Under the pieces are notes generated by a model, which worked only from the letters and a program-made list of their open reading frames with translations, did no database searches and was not told the origin of the DNA. Position numbers and translations under genes: made by a program. From contig CM073593.1 of assembly GCA_037074705.1 (NCBI GenBank), forward strand, positions 107,200,238-107,264,237: 64,000 nt of DNA, in the 5' to 3' direction. Shown piece by piece: positions 49,849 through 62,164 of the stretch (positions within the stretch are counted from its first letter, which is position 1; every line of letters starts with the position of its first letter). This DNA comes from Zhengitettix transpicula. Taxonomy: Eukaryota > Arthropoda > Insecta > Orthoptera > Tetrigidae.

Positions 49849-50756
49849 CAGATTCACCGGGAAAACCGTCGGATAATAGGATAATAATTATGAAGGTCCG
49901 ACGTGACGCATCACAACTTTGGGAACAGCATTAAAAACCTTAGACTGCTATTGATTAATTTGATGATATTTAAAACTCTACCCGACTAAGTGGGACACAA
50001 AATTGAAAGCGTTGAGGAATGTTGCAACTATTTTCCACAGCTTCGTGGACCTTGTCAAGTACAAGAAACCAGGAAACGTGTGTCCAAAGATGATGGGAAG
50101 GTATCAAGTGGCACTTTGAATGTTAAGTTGACTCTGCTGTAGGATGTTAATGCTGTATCATTCCCTTAGTCAATACCTGAAAGTACAATATAAAATGCTT
50201 GTTCTTCCTCGGCCTACCATGACACATTGTGGGTTAGGAGCGTCGCCTCTCCCACGCTGGCCACTGCTACAATTATAAGTTTACATAAAAAATACCAAAA
50301 TTCCCATACCAACATAAGAAAAATAATATCAATAATAACAAAAAAATAATAATTCTTCAACTATTCTATAGGGGAATAATATAATATTTACAGTATTCAA
50401 TATGTAATAGTAAATAATTCATGAACTATCATGGAGGAGGAAACACACACGACTACGGACAAGTTTGTTTTTCTTAACTTTATTTAGCAGGACCTGCGAG
50501 TGAAATGCAATGATATAATAAGAGTGTTCGCACAGAGGGGGGGGGGGGGGTTATGTGAATATTTCACACCTCTTAGGTTGACAATTACTTGTGAGTCTTT
50601 TACGGGTGTTTTTAATTCCTCTGCACTTTTACACTTCTCTATATTACTGCTTAGGCTGAGGATGTAGTGGAATATTTAATTCTTCGAGTATTTGACTGTT
50701 TCGTGTGAACCACGGGCTCTTACTTGCGATACTTTTTTTTTTTGGCGGGGGGGGGG
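49849..50756. other. Trim9 intron; G-runs
   Basis: AT-rich, with (G)n runs at 50536-50550 and 50744-50757. The second run directly precedes an R1 copy. Confidence 0.4.
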
Positions 50757-51535
50757 GTGTAACAGGCTACATAAGGGTAATTCACGTAGTGGCAACTCCC
50801 CTCATAGGAAGGGATTTGAATAAGAGAGGATGCGGAAGGGTAGGGGAAGGTAGCCAAGGGTTAACTAGGGGCCCCCGGGCTATGCTTTAAGGATCCTACC
50901 CGGCAATTCTCCTTAAAGTGTTGCAGGGAAAACCCTAGAAAAACCTGCATCAGGTAGGTCGGGCATTGGGTACTAGTCCCACGCCCTTCCCTGGATGGCG
51001 GGAGAGGAGTTTGCTGTGGGGTCGCAGCTTTCCATTCTCCGTGCCTCGACCAGTTTAGGAGGCAGCTGGCCGACTATTCCAATGGCCAGCAGCCGTGAAG
51101 AAGAAGATAATCAGCCACGTGAAGGTGTATTCTGAGGGCTGTGTCACGCATTACACAAGCGGGGGTGGAGAATAATCCCGCTGGCTGAGGCTCTTGCATG
51201 GTTTTCTTGAGAAGAATTCTACTGCACTCGTCGTAGGACTTCAACTGAGATGTTTTCTTTTTCACTTCGTAAAACGCAGATAACATGACGCAAACAATCC
51301 TGTTATTTGAACAGTGACGTTTTTCTTCGGATGTAACAGCCACCAGACTCATCCTTCCCAAGCACACAACTGCTCAACTCCTTGCACACAGACATATTAA
51401 ATCCCCCCTCGTGTACAGCTTGGACCTTCTCAAGTCTCGACGTTGAGAACAACTCTTACCGTATGCCCAACGTCTCGGCTTGTGGGAACCTTAGAGAGAT
51501 GTGAAGGCATCCGCCGCCAGAGCTCTAATTGCAAT
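50757..51535 (+). repeat. R1 copy carrying a 365-bp internal segment (R8)
   Basis: R1 runs from gtaacaggctacataaggg to ggccgactattccaat at 51083, then continues with gaacaactcttaccgtatgc at 51447, as in the consensus but with about 365 bp between. The R8 segment (51084-51446) also occurs inverted at 55885-56265 beside another R1 piece. Its minus strand has an open frame containing TSEEKRHCSNNRIVCVML and SAFYEVKKKTSQLKSYDEC, shared by both copies. Confidence 0.7.
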
Positions 51536-52221
51536 ACTTTATTCTGTATGCTTTGAAGTTTCTTGAGCGACCCCGTAGGTGCGAGTGACGTCACGCGACA
51601 GAGCGACAAACTCCAGGCGCTCGTACAGGAAACACACAGACAAAAGAGCAGAAAAGACCAAAAGAGAATAAGCAATGTTATTAGCAACACATTCAACACT
51701 TTGGCAGTTTTTTTTAAAAAAAAATAATATTATTAAGGGAACGATCTAGAAACTGTAGTTTGTTTAAATACACGTGACGGTCAGTTGCGTGCTGTTTGAT
51801 GACATGTAAGTGCTTGGATTGTTGCCGTAGCTGTGTGAGAACGTTCCCTTTTCCTTCATCTGCTGTAATGTTATTTCAGTCCCGCTGCGGATGGATCTTC
51901 CTTTGCCGGTGTTTATTCTCTTCATAAAGAACTTGTGAAGCTCGGAACAGCTTGGAATAACACTGGCGCTAAATCCCCCTCTGCCGACGCCCAGGACGTG
52001 CAAAGCAAAGCTCTCTTCCTCTGACGTCACAGACCTGTCTCGCGCCGGCAGGACGAGACCTCATCAAGTTTCACGGTTTGCGAAACGAGGAGCTGCAAAG
52101 TAGCGACGTTGCCAACGCAGTCACACATTAAACACCCGGGGTGTCGCATTACGCACGGTCCATCTACTCGGCGCTCCTGCGGGACGGACTTTGTCATTCA
52201 TCACTGAACATGTCATGAAAA
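51536..52221. other. Trim9 intron, nothing certain
   Basis: A minus-strand frame at 51600-51480 contains GSLKKLQSIQNKVLQLELW, a pattern like the 'LQxIQNKxLR' motif of Jockey-type LINEs, but it is too short to call. The rest is unassigned. Confidence 0.35.
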
Positions 52222-52385
52222 TACCTGATGCAGGTTTTCTAGGGTTTGTCCTGCATTACTTTTAGGCGAATGCCGGGTAGCATCCTTAAGCCATAGCCCG
52301 GGGGTCCACGTTAACCCTTGGCTACCTTCATCTACCCTTTCAAATCCCTTCCTATGCTATTAAAGGGGAATTGCGACCATGTGTG
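52222..52385 (-). repeat. R1 copy, internal fragment
   Basis: From acctgatgcaggttttctag to ctattaaaggggaattgcg. Confidence 0.7.
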
Positions 52386-52887
52386 AGTCCAGAAGAAGTC
52401 GTGTTGTTTGGCCCCGGGAAGGAATCGGGCTCTGGGACATGGCCTTTAATTCAGTGGCTTTGTCCCTGGGGCCAGGTGTGTGGACAGATGTCGTGCACGG
52501 CGGTCCACAGCTGTTCCAGGGTCGTGCTGCTTGGCCGCACTCAACGAGCACACGTCCCGTGCATGAGAGGGAAGGAGTGACGTGCTCTTGCCAAGTGTCT
52601 TGTGAGTTGGGACCGCGTGGTTCCATTCCCCACTATCTCGTGCGTAGTAACGCTCAGGTTCCATACTTTAATTTGCTTTCTTCTGGCTGCTTTAAATAAT
52701 GGAACGTTCTTCGTAATAAATAATTGAAATATGTCCGCCATCTATCGGAGAATAATTGAACTTATGCAAACTGATAGAACTATATATTTTCAATTTTGTT
52801 CCCTACTTACACGGGTAGAGTTTTAAATATTTTTATCTCATCATCAAATTAATGAAAAACAGGCTATTAATATTATTGTTAAAGATC
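52386..52887. other. Trim9 intron, nothing recognised
   Basis: Overlapping chance ORFs on both strands in a GC-moderate stretch; no family resemblance. Confidence 0.35.
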
Positions 52888-53145
52888 GCCATCCAGGGAA
52901 GAGCGTGGGACAAGTACCCGATGCCCGACCTACCTGATGCAGGTTTTACTAGGGTTTTCCCTGCATCACTTTTAGGCGAATTGCCGGGTAGGATCCTTAA
53001 ACCACAGCCCGGATGCCCCTAGTTAACCCTTGGCTACCTTCCTCTACCCTTCCGCATCCCCCCTTTCAAATCCCTTCCTATGCTGTTAAAGGGGAGTTGC
53101 CACCATGTGGATTAGCCTCATGTAGCCTGGTACCGCTAAAAAAAT
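52888..53145 (-). repeat. R1 copy, truncated
   Basis: From gccatccagggaagagcgtg to gtagcctggtaccgctaaa. Confidence 0.8.
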
Positions 53146-53194
53146 ATATATTACTGACAGAATTAATCACATTTATAATAATAAAAAAACTAAA

Positions 53195-53620
53195 TCTGGC
53201 TATTTTATTGTATTACCTTATTTTGATTTAAAACGTTGTGATTTTCTAATTGTCTTATTTGTTAAAAATAAACATAAATATTGTCTCGATGCTGCGACAG
53301 ATTTCCATAATGTTGTTTATAAAATTAGTAGCTCGTTTTGTTATATTGGCCAGACTGAAAGATCGTTGTTAAGTAGAATTAATTTCCAAACTTACAAACA
53401 TTCTCTTGTTACATAACATTGTTCTTTCAGTTTTTATGATCCTATTCTTGTAGGTTCACCTCCACATCCCCCCCCCCCCAGCTACAACAAATGCTCTTTA
53501 AATGTTGACACTAAAAGACACTTGTCATCTCAACAGTATTTATGAGGGTTTATTAAGTAATCTTTGGCTACCTTGTCTCTAGCGTTGACGAAGATGACAA
53601 CAGTTGATCGCTTGTAAATT
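53195..53620 (+). pseudogene. Penelope-like element fragment
   Basis: 53300-53390 translates as DFHNVVYKISSSFCYIGQ followed by TERSLLSRIN, the best preserved GIY-YIG match in the window. It continues into the PLE tail blocks (tttaaatgttgacac, cacttgtcatctcaacagta, gacgaagatgacaacagttg). Poly(C) at 53470-53479. Confidence 0.65.
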
Positions 53621-53939
53621 TATTTACAGTTGTGTGTGTGTTAATTTCCTGTGTTGCAGACGTTATTTGTGTTCGTAGATCCGGGCCCGTGCTTGTCGCT
53701 GAGTTTAATTACAATGAAGTTCGTTTTTCGGGACTTGAGCAAGTAAACGCCCGGGCTACAGTTCGTCGCTCTGCATCCACCCAGAGTGCTCAAAGCCGTG
53801 TGTGTGTGTGCAGGATGACAATGCCTGCTGTTGACAATGCAAATACAATCCGTCATGCAGACACAGGCTGAGGTTCGCCTGCAGCCTCATCCTCCGTGGT
53901 CCTAATTACTATCTTATACACCAAACACAGATAAACATT

Positions 53940-54010
53940 TATGATTGAAAGAAAAAAATTACAACGTTTCGTCGCTATTTGCGACCTCTTCAGGATATAT
54001 GAACTTTTAC
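53940..54010 (-). repeat. Repeat tail with hammerhead-like motif, second copy
   Basis: Inverted match to 70-135: the minus strand reads CTGAAGA, a GGTCGC-AAATA-GCGAC stem-loop and GAAACGTTG, then a T-rich run. Confidence 0.5.
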
Positions 54011-54117
54011 ACTACAGAAAAAAACCAACATAATACAGTCATTAATATTAAATTTGATGATAGATTTTGTGGACGTGATGAACAACAACCTTCACAATGA
54101 AAACACTGTCATGGGAT

Positions 54118-54604
54118 AGAGGAAGACAGACAACGTTTCTGGGATCCTTGTTATTTATTATCTTCATATAAATAAAATAAAAAGTAAGAAATACATTTTG
54201 AAAAGTGAGTGTTGGAACACAAATAATAAGGGACGAGGATCCCAGAAACGTTGCTGTGAGGGAGGTATTTATGTTACCCTTTGCTTTTGTCTGTATTGGC
54301 TGTCTTCCTTATTCATGACTTCTATTATTATTATCAAGTAGATACAAATTCTCTTGTGTCCAGAAGCTTAAAAATAAATATGAGACATGAAAATGGCTAC
54401 TCATAAAGTTGGTAACACTAACCATTTTCATGTCTTATTATAATTATCATTACTTAACCTTAACCAGAGGATTATACATGGATTAACAGGAATTAATAAT
54501 AACACAAGGTAGCCGAATACAGGCAAAATAAGTGATATAAATACCACACAACTAGTTCCTTTGTTCAGGTGCTGAGAAGAGCCTAGAGCGACACAACCGC
54601 ACAC
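54118..54604. repeat. R2 copy with replaced loop, plus a half copy
   Basis: 54118-54330 has cgtttctgggatccttgtta and a distant acgaggatcccagaaacgtt arm separated by foreign sequence. 54506-54604 is a left arm (gtagccgaatacaggcaaaa, gtgctgagaagagcctagag). Between them 54380-54440 holds a small inverted repeat (gacatgaaaatgg and ccattttcatgtc). Confidence 0.55.
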
Positions 54605-55764
54605 TCTCGATTTGTCTGTATGTTGCTATCTTATGTTATTATTGCAAACAGCCTGCTATTTCTCACATCAACAGGGATCATTGCTTATTCTACCTCAGCG
54701 AAGGCAGGTCTGTGTAGTGTTGTGCAGCACGTGGGGGGGGGGGTAGTTGAATAACCAGCCAATGTTAGGTGTGGAAGTTCCGCCAGTGGACCGCTGCGCA
54801 TCGTATGTGGGAAAGATTTTATATGGCGTTTTCGTCTGCTGAATGCGACGGGCTCCTCGCCAAATTCCTCCGGCAAGCAGGCAGGCAGGCAGGCAGGCAG
54901 GTGTCTACGCCGATAACAGTCTGTAAATAGTGCGGGTTCGTCGACCGCTTCGTGGGTGTCGCGTTTACTCTGTGGATGCTCGTCCTCCGTCAGCAGCTTC
55001 TGCCGCCGACATGTCGACACCAGCCCCCTGGCAGCTCTCACAGGCCACTCAGGGATCGTTGTCATTGACGGCTCATGGTGTGAGCAACTGCAGCCTGTGC
55101 CAACACACTACATATTTTTATTGATAGCTTTTCTTATATTGAAATAATTTGTACATTAATGAAGTTGCTGCATTGCGCTGCAGTGGAGGACCCCAGCAAG
55201 TATCTACGTCTGATAATGAACAAGGCCCTGCGCGTCACATCAAGTGACTTACATGCGATGTCCATATGTCTACTTCACTCATCCTCGGAGGTGTTCTGCA
55301 AGTAATAAGACAACCGCATGGGGCCACCTTCAACATGCCTCTGCCTGCTGATGACGGGGACCCGCATTGACGCTCTCTTGTTTTCGGGATCAGAATGGTT
55401 GAACGTGTTCTGCCGATAGAAACTGGATTCCAGCAGTTGTTCAAATACCTCGCAGGATCTGCGGGATCCCTTGCTGGCCGGAACTGCGCAGAATGCTAAG
55501 GACCCACTTCCGCTGGAATTACCATTCGTGAGGGCCAATAAACCAGCAGCTGGTTAGCAGGCGATGCAGTAAAAACCCCCCTCGCGTGTGAGGCGCCACG
55601 CCCTCGCTCCACGGACCTCTTACTTTGCCTTTACTTTAAATACGATTCCGGATTCTGAGACCTGCCTCTTGCCAGTTCCACAGGGTGGAACATCCAGCAC
55701 CTGGGGGTAGCTTTCATCATCATTTCATAAGTTTTAGCAGAACCTTGTAGGAGAGACAGGAAGG
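54605..55764. other. Trim9 intron; (CAGG)n
   Basis: A (CAGG)n tract lies at 54880-54901 and poly(G) at 54732-54743. No gene recognised despite several chance ORFs. Confidence 0.4.
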
Positions 55765-56265
55765 GGCTACCTTTGGGGATGCCTCCTCCTCTCTCCGTTT
55801 TTGAACTAAGGCCTGTTTTGCGAGGTGAATGTTCCGGGGTCACAGACCTTGGGCATACGGTAAGAGTTGTTCTCAGCGTCGAGACTTGAAAAGGTCCAGT
55901 GACGCTCCCAAGTTGTACACGAGAGGTGATTTGCATGGGGATTTAATTGTCTGGGAAGACTTCGTAAATGTGTCTGTGTGCAAGGAGTTGCGCCGTTGTG
56001 TGCTTGGGAAGGATGAGTCTGGCTGGTGTCTGTTACATCCGAAGAGAAACATCAGTGTTCAAATAACAGGATTGTTTGCGTCATGTTATCTGCGTTTTAC
56101 GAAGTGAAAAAGAAAACATCTCAGTTGAAGTCCTACGACGAGTGCAGTAGAAACCATGCAAGAGCCTCAGCCAGGGCTTATTCTCCACCCCCGCCTTACT
56201 TACTACTGCAGGTTGATGTTTAGAAGCTTGTGTAATGCCCTCAGAATACACCTTCACGGCTGCTG
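55765..56265 (-). repeat. R1 half with the R8 segment, inverted
   Basis: 55765-55884 is the distal part of R1 (ctttggggatgcctcctcct to cttgggcatacggtaagag). It joins at gttgttctcagcgtcgagac to the R8 segment, which runs to gtgaaggtgtattctgaggg-equivalent sequence at about 56265. Inverted twin of 51084-51500. Confidence 0.7.
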
Positions 56266-56379
56266 GCCTCCTCTATTATTATTATTCATGGATAATTATT
56301 TGATTAAGGCAGATCCAAGCTTGTGTGTTTCCTCATTAATGAAGACATGTGACCAGCTGATGCACGAGGCTCAATTCAG

Positions 56380-56720
56380 TTATTGGCTTTACAACCCTGG
56401 ATGGGTTTCGGTCTTCCCCCACAATATTATTCCGTTGTCCAGTCGCCTCCATCCTCGTCCTCAACGCCATCGTAACCCAGGTCTTCCCCCTCCGGTTTCC
56501 ACAACATATTTTTCTCGGGTGTTCTGTTGTCACCCTGTCCTCATCACATGTGCCCAAACCATGCAGTTCTTCTACTCTGCACGCACCTTCAGATATTTGC
56601 CTGTCCAGCTCATGGTTCGTTAGGATCCTGTAGCTTTAGGGCCGTACGTCCTTCTCATGGTCCACGTCCCGGAACCGGTCCTATGATGCTTTTATATATT
56701 TTCAGCTTCGCCCTTTTTTT
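56380..56720 (-). pseudogene. Possible LINE 3' fragment
   Basis: The ccatcctcgtcctcaacgcc to ggtcttccccctcc blocks, read on the minus strand, give an Arg/Gly-rich coding-like frame of the sort seen in LINE ORF2 ends (GRGRPGxxxRxR-like). Weak; could be unrelated. Confidence 0.3.
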
Positions 56721-57539
56721 TGACCTCATTAAATTTTCATATGCCTAACAGCATCTATTTCCATTTATTATTCGGATCCACGGTGCTGATGTCTGCTATT
56801 TGATTGGCGTGAGTCTCTTCTGTCTCTTAATTACGCTGTAACGTGTTACGTGACACAGTCGTCAAGTGCCAGGAACAACCATAAACAGTCGCCTACTTTG
56901 CCTGCTCCTTCCTGTCCTAGACTCAAACTCTCGATAACTTTAGTATTAAGGTCAGTTGAGGTTTTTATTCTAGGACAGGAAGGACGATTAGTTGAGAGCT
57001 TGCAAGCAAACTAGGACACTGTTTATGTCAAGAGTAAAGTGTCCTTGCGAGGATTAGGACCAGCTCAATCTCCACGCGGCTTCACAAACTTTTGTCGGTT
57101 TAGTTTTTTTAAAAAAACAGTTGTTTTAGAAGTTGTTTATGGCTTAGGAAGATTCGTCGTTGACGAGAGCCGCAGTTCCTTTGCGACGGGACTTGGAACA
57201 CAGACAGGAAACAAATTAGTTTTGAAGAACAGCGACTAGACGTTGCGACTTTTGTCAGCACCAGAGACAAGACACAGAAGATTGTTTAATAAACCGTAGA
57301 TTTAAAGAGACTTCCGGAGGCAACGCAGGACAGTCTCGTAATAAAGCTGCGTGTCAGACGCAGACGGCGAAGAATCGCTCCAAATCTCCGCGGCAACGAG
57401 CAGATTCCTCCCAGGCATTTCAATAAGGAACGCCGCAGCATTTAATTACGAGTCCTACGTGACGTGTGTTCGTATCGACGATATAACTAACTAGTCCACT
57501 TGACGTACAGCGCGCCATCTGCCGTGTTTGCTTGTTTAA
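56721..57539. other. Trim9 intron; short inverted repeat
   Basis: tccttcctgtcctag (56911-56925) and its perfect mirror ctaggacaggaagga (56972-56986) form a 15-bp inverted repeat. No gene recognised. Confidence 0.4.
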
Positions 57540-57778
57540 AACTTTCAACCCACCTCCGCACCTGGGGGTTCAAATGGCAAGTTAAATGTCATAATTAAAC
57601 TCAGCGACATCCACAACCCCTGGATTTGACTCGAATCTCGGTTTTCTTGCAACGCCCCTCCACCCCCACCCCTAAGCGTGCTCCTTTCCCACAGCATCAG
57701 CAGACGCAGCATCAGTCTCTTTGACCCCGAAAAATATGAATCCGACTCAAATATTGGCCTTTATAGAATGTTAGTAAT
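57540..57778 (+). repeat. R4 fragment
   Basis: Contains ggggttcaaatggcaagtta, aatgtcataattaaactcag, cgacatccacaacccctgg, cacccccacccctaagcgtg and ccgactcaaatattggcctt. Confidence 0.6.
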
Positions 57779-58290
57779 TTATAGAATGAAGGACGTTAAC
57801 CTCAGAAATGATCAACATTAAGTGCAAGAAAATGTAATTATAAGAAAGACAGACAAAGTAAGTGATGATGTAAATACCTTGTTCCTTTCCTCAGGTAACT
57901 TTTAGTCAACTGACCAGTGCAGTTGTGTCGCTCTAGGCTCTTCTTAGCACCTGACCTCACTTACTTTGCTTGTATTTGGCTGTCTTTCTTATTCATTCTT
58001 TTCAGTCAAATGTATATTTTTTCATTTCAGTACTTCTGATGGTTTATTAAATAATCTCTGTTAATTGATATCTTGTATTCATATTATTCGTAACTTTGGC
58101 TGTATTCCTTGAGTGTGTCTCTAGGGTTGACGAAACGTTCTCCTCGCTTGTAAATTCATTTACTGTTCATAATTAATTTTTGTTAATTTTCAGTGTTTAT
58201 TGTCTTAAGATAGGTAAGTTTGCTGTTATTATGTTGTAGTTGACGCAATCTGTGTCCCACAATAGTGGACGAAACGTCGTATTGGACTGA
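57779..58290 (+). repeat. Penelope-like tail split by R2, ending in a GAAACGTC stem
   Basis: PLE blocks at 57785-57845 are interrupted by an R2 copy (about 57845-58030) and resume at ctgatggtttattaaataat. At 58251-58285 the sequence reads GTCCCAC, loop AATA, GTGGAC, GAAACGTC, a stem-GAAAC arrangement close to that of Schistosoma hammerheads. Confidence 0.5.
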
Positions 58291-58994
58291 ATTTTGGTTT
58301 TCGTTGATTGATGCACTTCTTTTTTTTGCCAAATTTCCTGTTTGTTTATTTATAGAATATTAAAATTCGGTGTTTACCGTAGTCTCCCTGGAGGAGTGTA
58401 ACAAGTGAAATCCAATCAGCGGCTGCAGCTCCTCATTACCATTGTGAAAGGAAGATTTTGATTGGTAAACCGAGGGTGGTGAGGCGTGTGAAATCGCCAG
58501 GATTTAATTGCTGCGAACGGGGGCGGAATTGGATCGCACGAGCGAGGTGGTGGTTAATTACTCAAGGGCTCGTTACGGGGCGCCTGCAAATTGGTAATCA
58601 CAAGGGCGGACGAATCGCTTCATTGTTTTCTTTCATCAATTTTTATTCTTGAGCGTCCTGGTAGACGATGTTGCACTTCACATCTAACAAACTACGGTTT
58701 AAAAACAATTACGTTGCGTTCCTCGTAGTTTGGTCCCGTCTACGGAAATGTAAAACCACGTCACATTGGACTATTTTAACAGTGTTCGTTGCATGCGCTT
58801 GTAGCCCAGTGGGCAATTACGTCACGCGTACTACTAGGAGCAGAGACACGTAATGTAGGAGGATCCTCGCCTCCTTCTTTACTACGAGCCAGTAAATCCC
58901 GTCACTCACGACAAGTAACTCTCCTTCATCCTACTGGCTAAGGGGGCGAAACAAATCTTAAACGTGTGTTTCTTACAAGTATCGGCTTTCCCTC
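58291..58994. other. Trim9 intron, nothing recognised
   Basis: GC-moderate; no gene or repeat assigned. Confidence 0.35.
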
Positions 58995-59425
58995 GCAGGT
59001 GAACCTTCTCTGGAGGAGGCTGCCTTCACTTCTCTCTGGGTTTTTGAACTAAGGTTCCCACAAGCCGAGGAGGTCGCAGACCTTGGGCATACAGTTAGAG
59101 TTGTCCGCTATTCCTATTGGAACAGTCGGCCAGCTGCCTCCTAAACTGGTCGAGGCACGGCGAGGGGAATTCTGCGACTCCACAGCAAACTCCTCTCCCG
59201 CCATCCAGGGACAAGTACCCAATGCCCGACCTACCTGATGCAGGTTTTTCTAGGGTTTTCCCTGCATCACTTTTAGGCGGGTAGGATCCTTAAACCATAG
59301 GCCGGGGCCCCTAGTTAACCCTTGGCTACCTTCCTCTACCCTTCCTCATCCCCCCTTTGAAATCCCTTTCTATGGTATTAAAGGGGAGTTGCCACCATGT
59401 GGATTACCCTCATGCAGCCTGTCTA
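58995..59425 (-). repeat. R1 copy, near full length
   Basis: Complete inverted order from gaaccttctctggaggaggc to catgcagcctgtc. Confidence 0.8.
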
Positions 59426-59529
59426 CACCTTCTTCTTCTTCCGGGAGTATTTTTCAGTGCATCAGGGCACGGAGCCTCTTTTTGAGTATCTTAACCTGAA
59501 GCGACTCTTTTAAAGTATGGTAAATAATT

Positions 59530-59755
59530 TTTATTCTTTTAATGTACCGCGAGTTTTTTTTTTTTTACTCTGAAGGGTGCCGGGAGTATTGAGTTACTTC
59601 CCTTATGGCACCGGGACTGTATTAGGCTAAAGGCATCACCATTTCCTCTACATGGGGTTAGGTTAAGTCGCTTCTTGACGCATACATTCATGTGCAATGA
59701 AACAACTTTTCGCTCTGACATAAATAAATACCGGGGCAACGCCGGGCTAATTTCG
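59530..59755 (+). repeat. Repeat with ccggggcaacgccgggct end
   Basis: Poly(T) start, cggcaccc-type blocks and a terminal aataccggggcaacgccggg. The same type of end closes the element at 27829-27857. Confidence 0.45.
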
Positions 59756-60224
59756 TTATGAATAATGCAGTCGCATGCGAAGAGTTTTATATTACACTGT
59801 TAATAGCGCCTCCGAAAATCGTTTACATACGCTGGAAACATTGGTAAAGGGTCCTTGAGCGCTCCGGAAGTAACAACGTCAGTCCAGAAGGCAGTTGAGG
59901 AGCTTGGACTTTACACACGCAGCGCAGGAAGTGGCAGCATTGCAGCAGCTTCCTGCGCCGAACGCCCGCCGCTGATTGGCTGCCGAAGTAATTAAATTGA
60001 ATCGCTCGAACGAGGCACAATCAATGCGTTCGCACGGCGCCGCGATCATTCGGAAACTTCGCTTCACTGCAACGCAAGGTTTACAACATCATGTCGCTGC
60101 TTTTACACAGTTATAAAACATTTACACACAGAGATTAGTTGTTTTAATGGGAATATTCATTTATTTTAAGTGTCTAAATTTACGAAATAATGTTGGACAT
60201 TTGTGCAGTGGACGGGTGTGAGGG
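59756..60224. other. Trim9 intron, nothing recognised
   Basis: No gene or repeat assigned. Confidence 0.35.
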
Positions 60225-60416
60225 CTGAACCTTCCAGGGGAGACGCTGAGGGGATGCCTCCTCCTCTCTCCCCGTTCTTGAACTAAGGTTCCCAGAAGCC
60301 GACGAGGTGAATGTCGCAGGCATGTCTTGCAAGGATGCTTGAACTGCAGCCCGGGGGACTTGCTGCACCCTTCCTATGCTATCTAGGGGGAGTTGCCACC
60401 ACCTCATGTAGCCTCG
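60225..60416 (-). repeat. R1 copy with large internal deletion
   Basis: gaaccttccaggggagacgc through ctaaggttcccagaagccga joins directly to a ggatgcttgaactgcag-like block and ends with gggggagttgccaccacctc and gtagcctcg. Confidence 0.65.
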
Positions 60417-61471
60417 AAATCTAAAGAATTCTGCAGTGTTGCACAATTTATTTGAACTAATTAAATTTAACAATACTTACGTAATACATGAAAGCATGTA
60501 CGTGAGACTCTGCATTCATATTTGTGTGAGATTCACAGTAGCATTTTTTTAATTAAACGCAATCCCCAGATCTTTAATAGTTTCTAAATTACAGCGTTGC
60601 AAGTCATACATCAATTACTTCTTCCTGATGAGAACGTGTTGGGCAACCACAACTTGCATCACCTACTGCACAGTTAGTGTCCGTGGACATTCATTATTGT
60701 GATGTTTGTAGATGAATGAGGGAGGAGGTACTTGTCGGGCTTCAGAGGCGGAGACCAACCAGCTGTGACGTCATGTTGTAGGCGTTGTCTGCACAGTCTG
60801 GAGCAGGGCAAAGTCACTCACGTGTCTCCTGTGCAACCTTGTGAATGACGTCATCACAGCCCGTGAAGCTTCAGCCTTCAATTAGCCAAAACGTTTCTTA
60901 TATGTGAGCCTTGAGTGTAGCAAGGAAGGGAAAGGTTCAAGACTGGTCACCTATTTTTACTGCCGGCCACGTTGTCTCCGAATTTAGGCGCCCACCTCCC
61001 CGCCGAGACGGATTTAGCCAACAGGGAGACGGAGGCTGCTGCAGCTACACCACGGGTGACACGCAGTTGGCCACACTGGCGACCGCGAGGGTTGGCGTCT
61101 AAATCAAGTATTCAAATACATCAAGTCCGTTGCCACAGATTCTGCTTCCAACGTGATCGTGAGCCTCACTGGCAATTTTTTTGGGACGATAACATTTCCA
61201 TCTTGGCCTTGACATGAAACACTAAGTGCAGGAACACGACCACGCAGAGGGTGGTCACAGGTGTTGAAAAGGGTCAGCGCGGATGACGGCAGAGGAAGCT
61301 GGAGGGTTGATACTCTGGTCCAGAGGCTGACTCTCTTCACATTTCATGCTGGTTCGTTCCATTTGCAACCCTGAAGTAGTTCTTATTTTACAGTTGCGCC
61401 CTTCGTCAATTAATTTCTGAATGAAATAAATTTTGTGCTACCAAATTCAAGTAATTCCCTTAAGTAAAAGT
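60417..61471. other. Trim9 intron, nothing recognised
   Basis: Chance ORFs only. Confidence 0.4.
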
Positions 61472-61714
61472 AAAGACAGACAAAAGAGAGACGATATAAA
61501 CCCCACACAACGAAGTTTCTGGGACCGTTGTTCCTTTCGTCAGGTGCTAAGAAAGAGCCTGGAGCGACACAACGTCAAACCTTCTGTTGTCCCGTCTGAG
61601 TGTTGTGCAGTTGTGTCGCTCCAGGCTCTTTCTTAGCACCTGACGACAGGAACAAGGAACCCAGAAACGTCGTTGTGTTGGTTTTATATCATCTCTCTTT
61701 TGTCTGTCTTTCTT
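61472..61714. repeat. R2 foldback element, full length
   Basis: Arms of about 100 bp are inverted with few mismatches: aaagacagacaaaagagag and cacaacgaagtttctgggac on the left, caaggaacccagaaacgtcg and ctctcttttgtctgtcttt on the right. The stem core caggtgctaagaaagagcct is matched exactly on the other side. Confidence 0.75.
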
Positions 61715-62164
61715 ATGCATGATTTTCAATTTTTTCATGTTAAAAGTAAAAGTCTATAGAACATGAAGAGTCGCAACGACCAAACTTGCCAAAGACATTC
61801 AGTAGAACACAGGAAAATAAAGCAGCTGATTACAAACAATTTAAACCTGCTCCAGGTGATGACGTCACGCAGGAACGAGGAATCTCTTCTCCCTGCTCCA
61901 GTGTAAGAACAACCCCTATCTGTGGTTTGACGTGCAGCGTCCGTTGCCTGTAAGTCGGACTCTTGTTACCTTCAGAGTAGCAGCAGGCGAGAAACAATGC
62001 TCACGCACACTCTTGATGCACCTCACGTACATGGACCCACACAATACATTAACGACAGAAATTATTTCCGAACAGTAACGTTTAAAACTGAGTTCGTCTC
62101 ATCAGCCAAATAATCAACTTCCTTGCCACAGTCCTCACACCTCAACTGTTTGTCCAAAGCTACT
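61715..62164. other. Trim9 intron, nothing recognised
   Basis: No gene or repeat assigned. Confidence 0.35.

Noticed and set aside
52360..52741. Overlapping ORFs on both strands of up to 106 aa
   Set aside because: Five overlapping frames without homology, partly over an R1 fragment; chance in a GC-moderate region.
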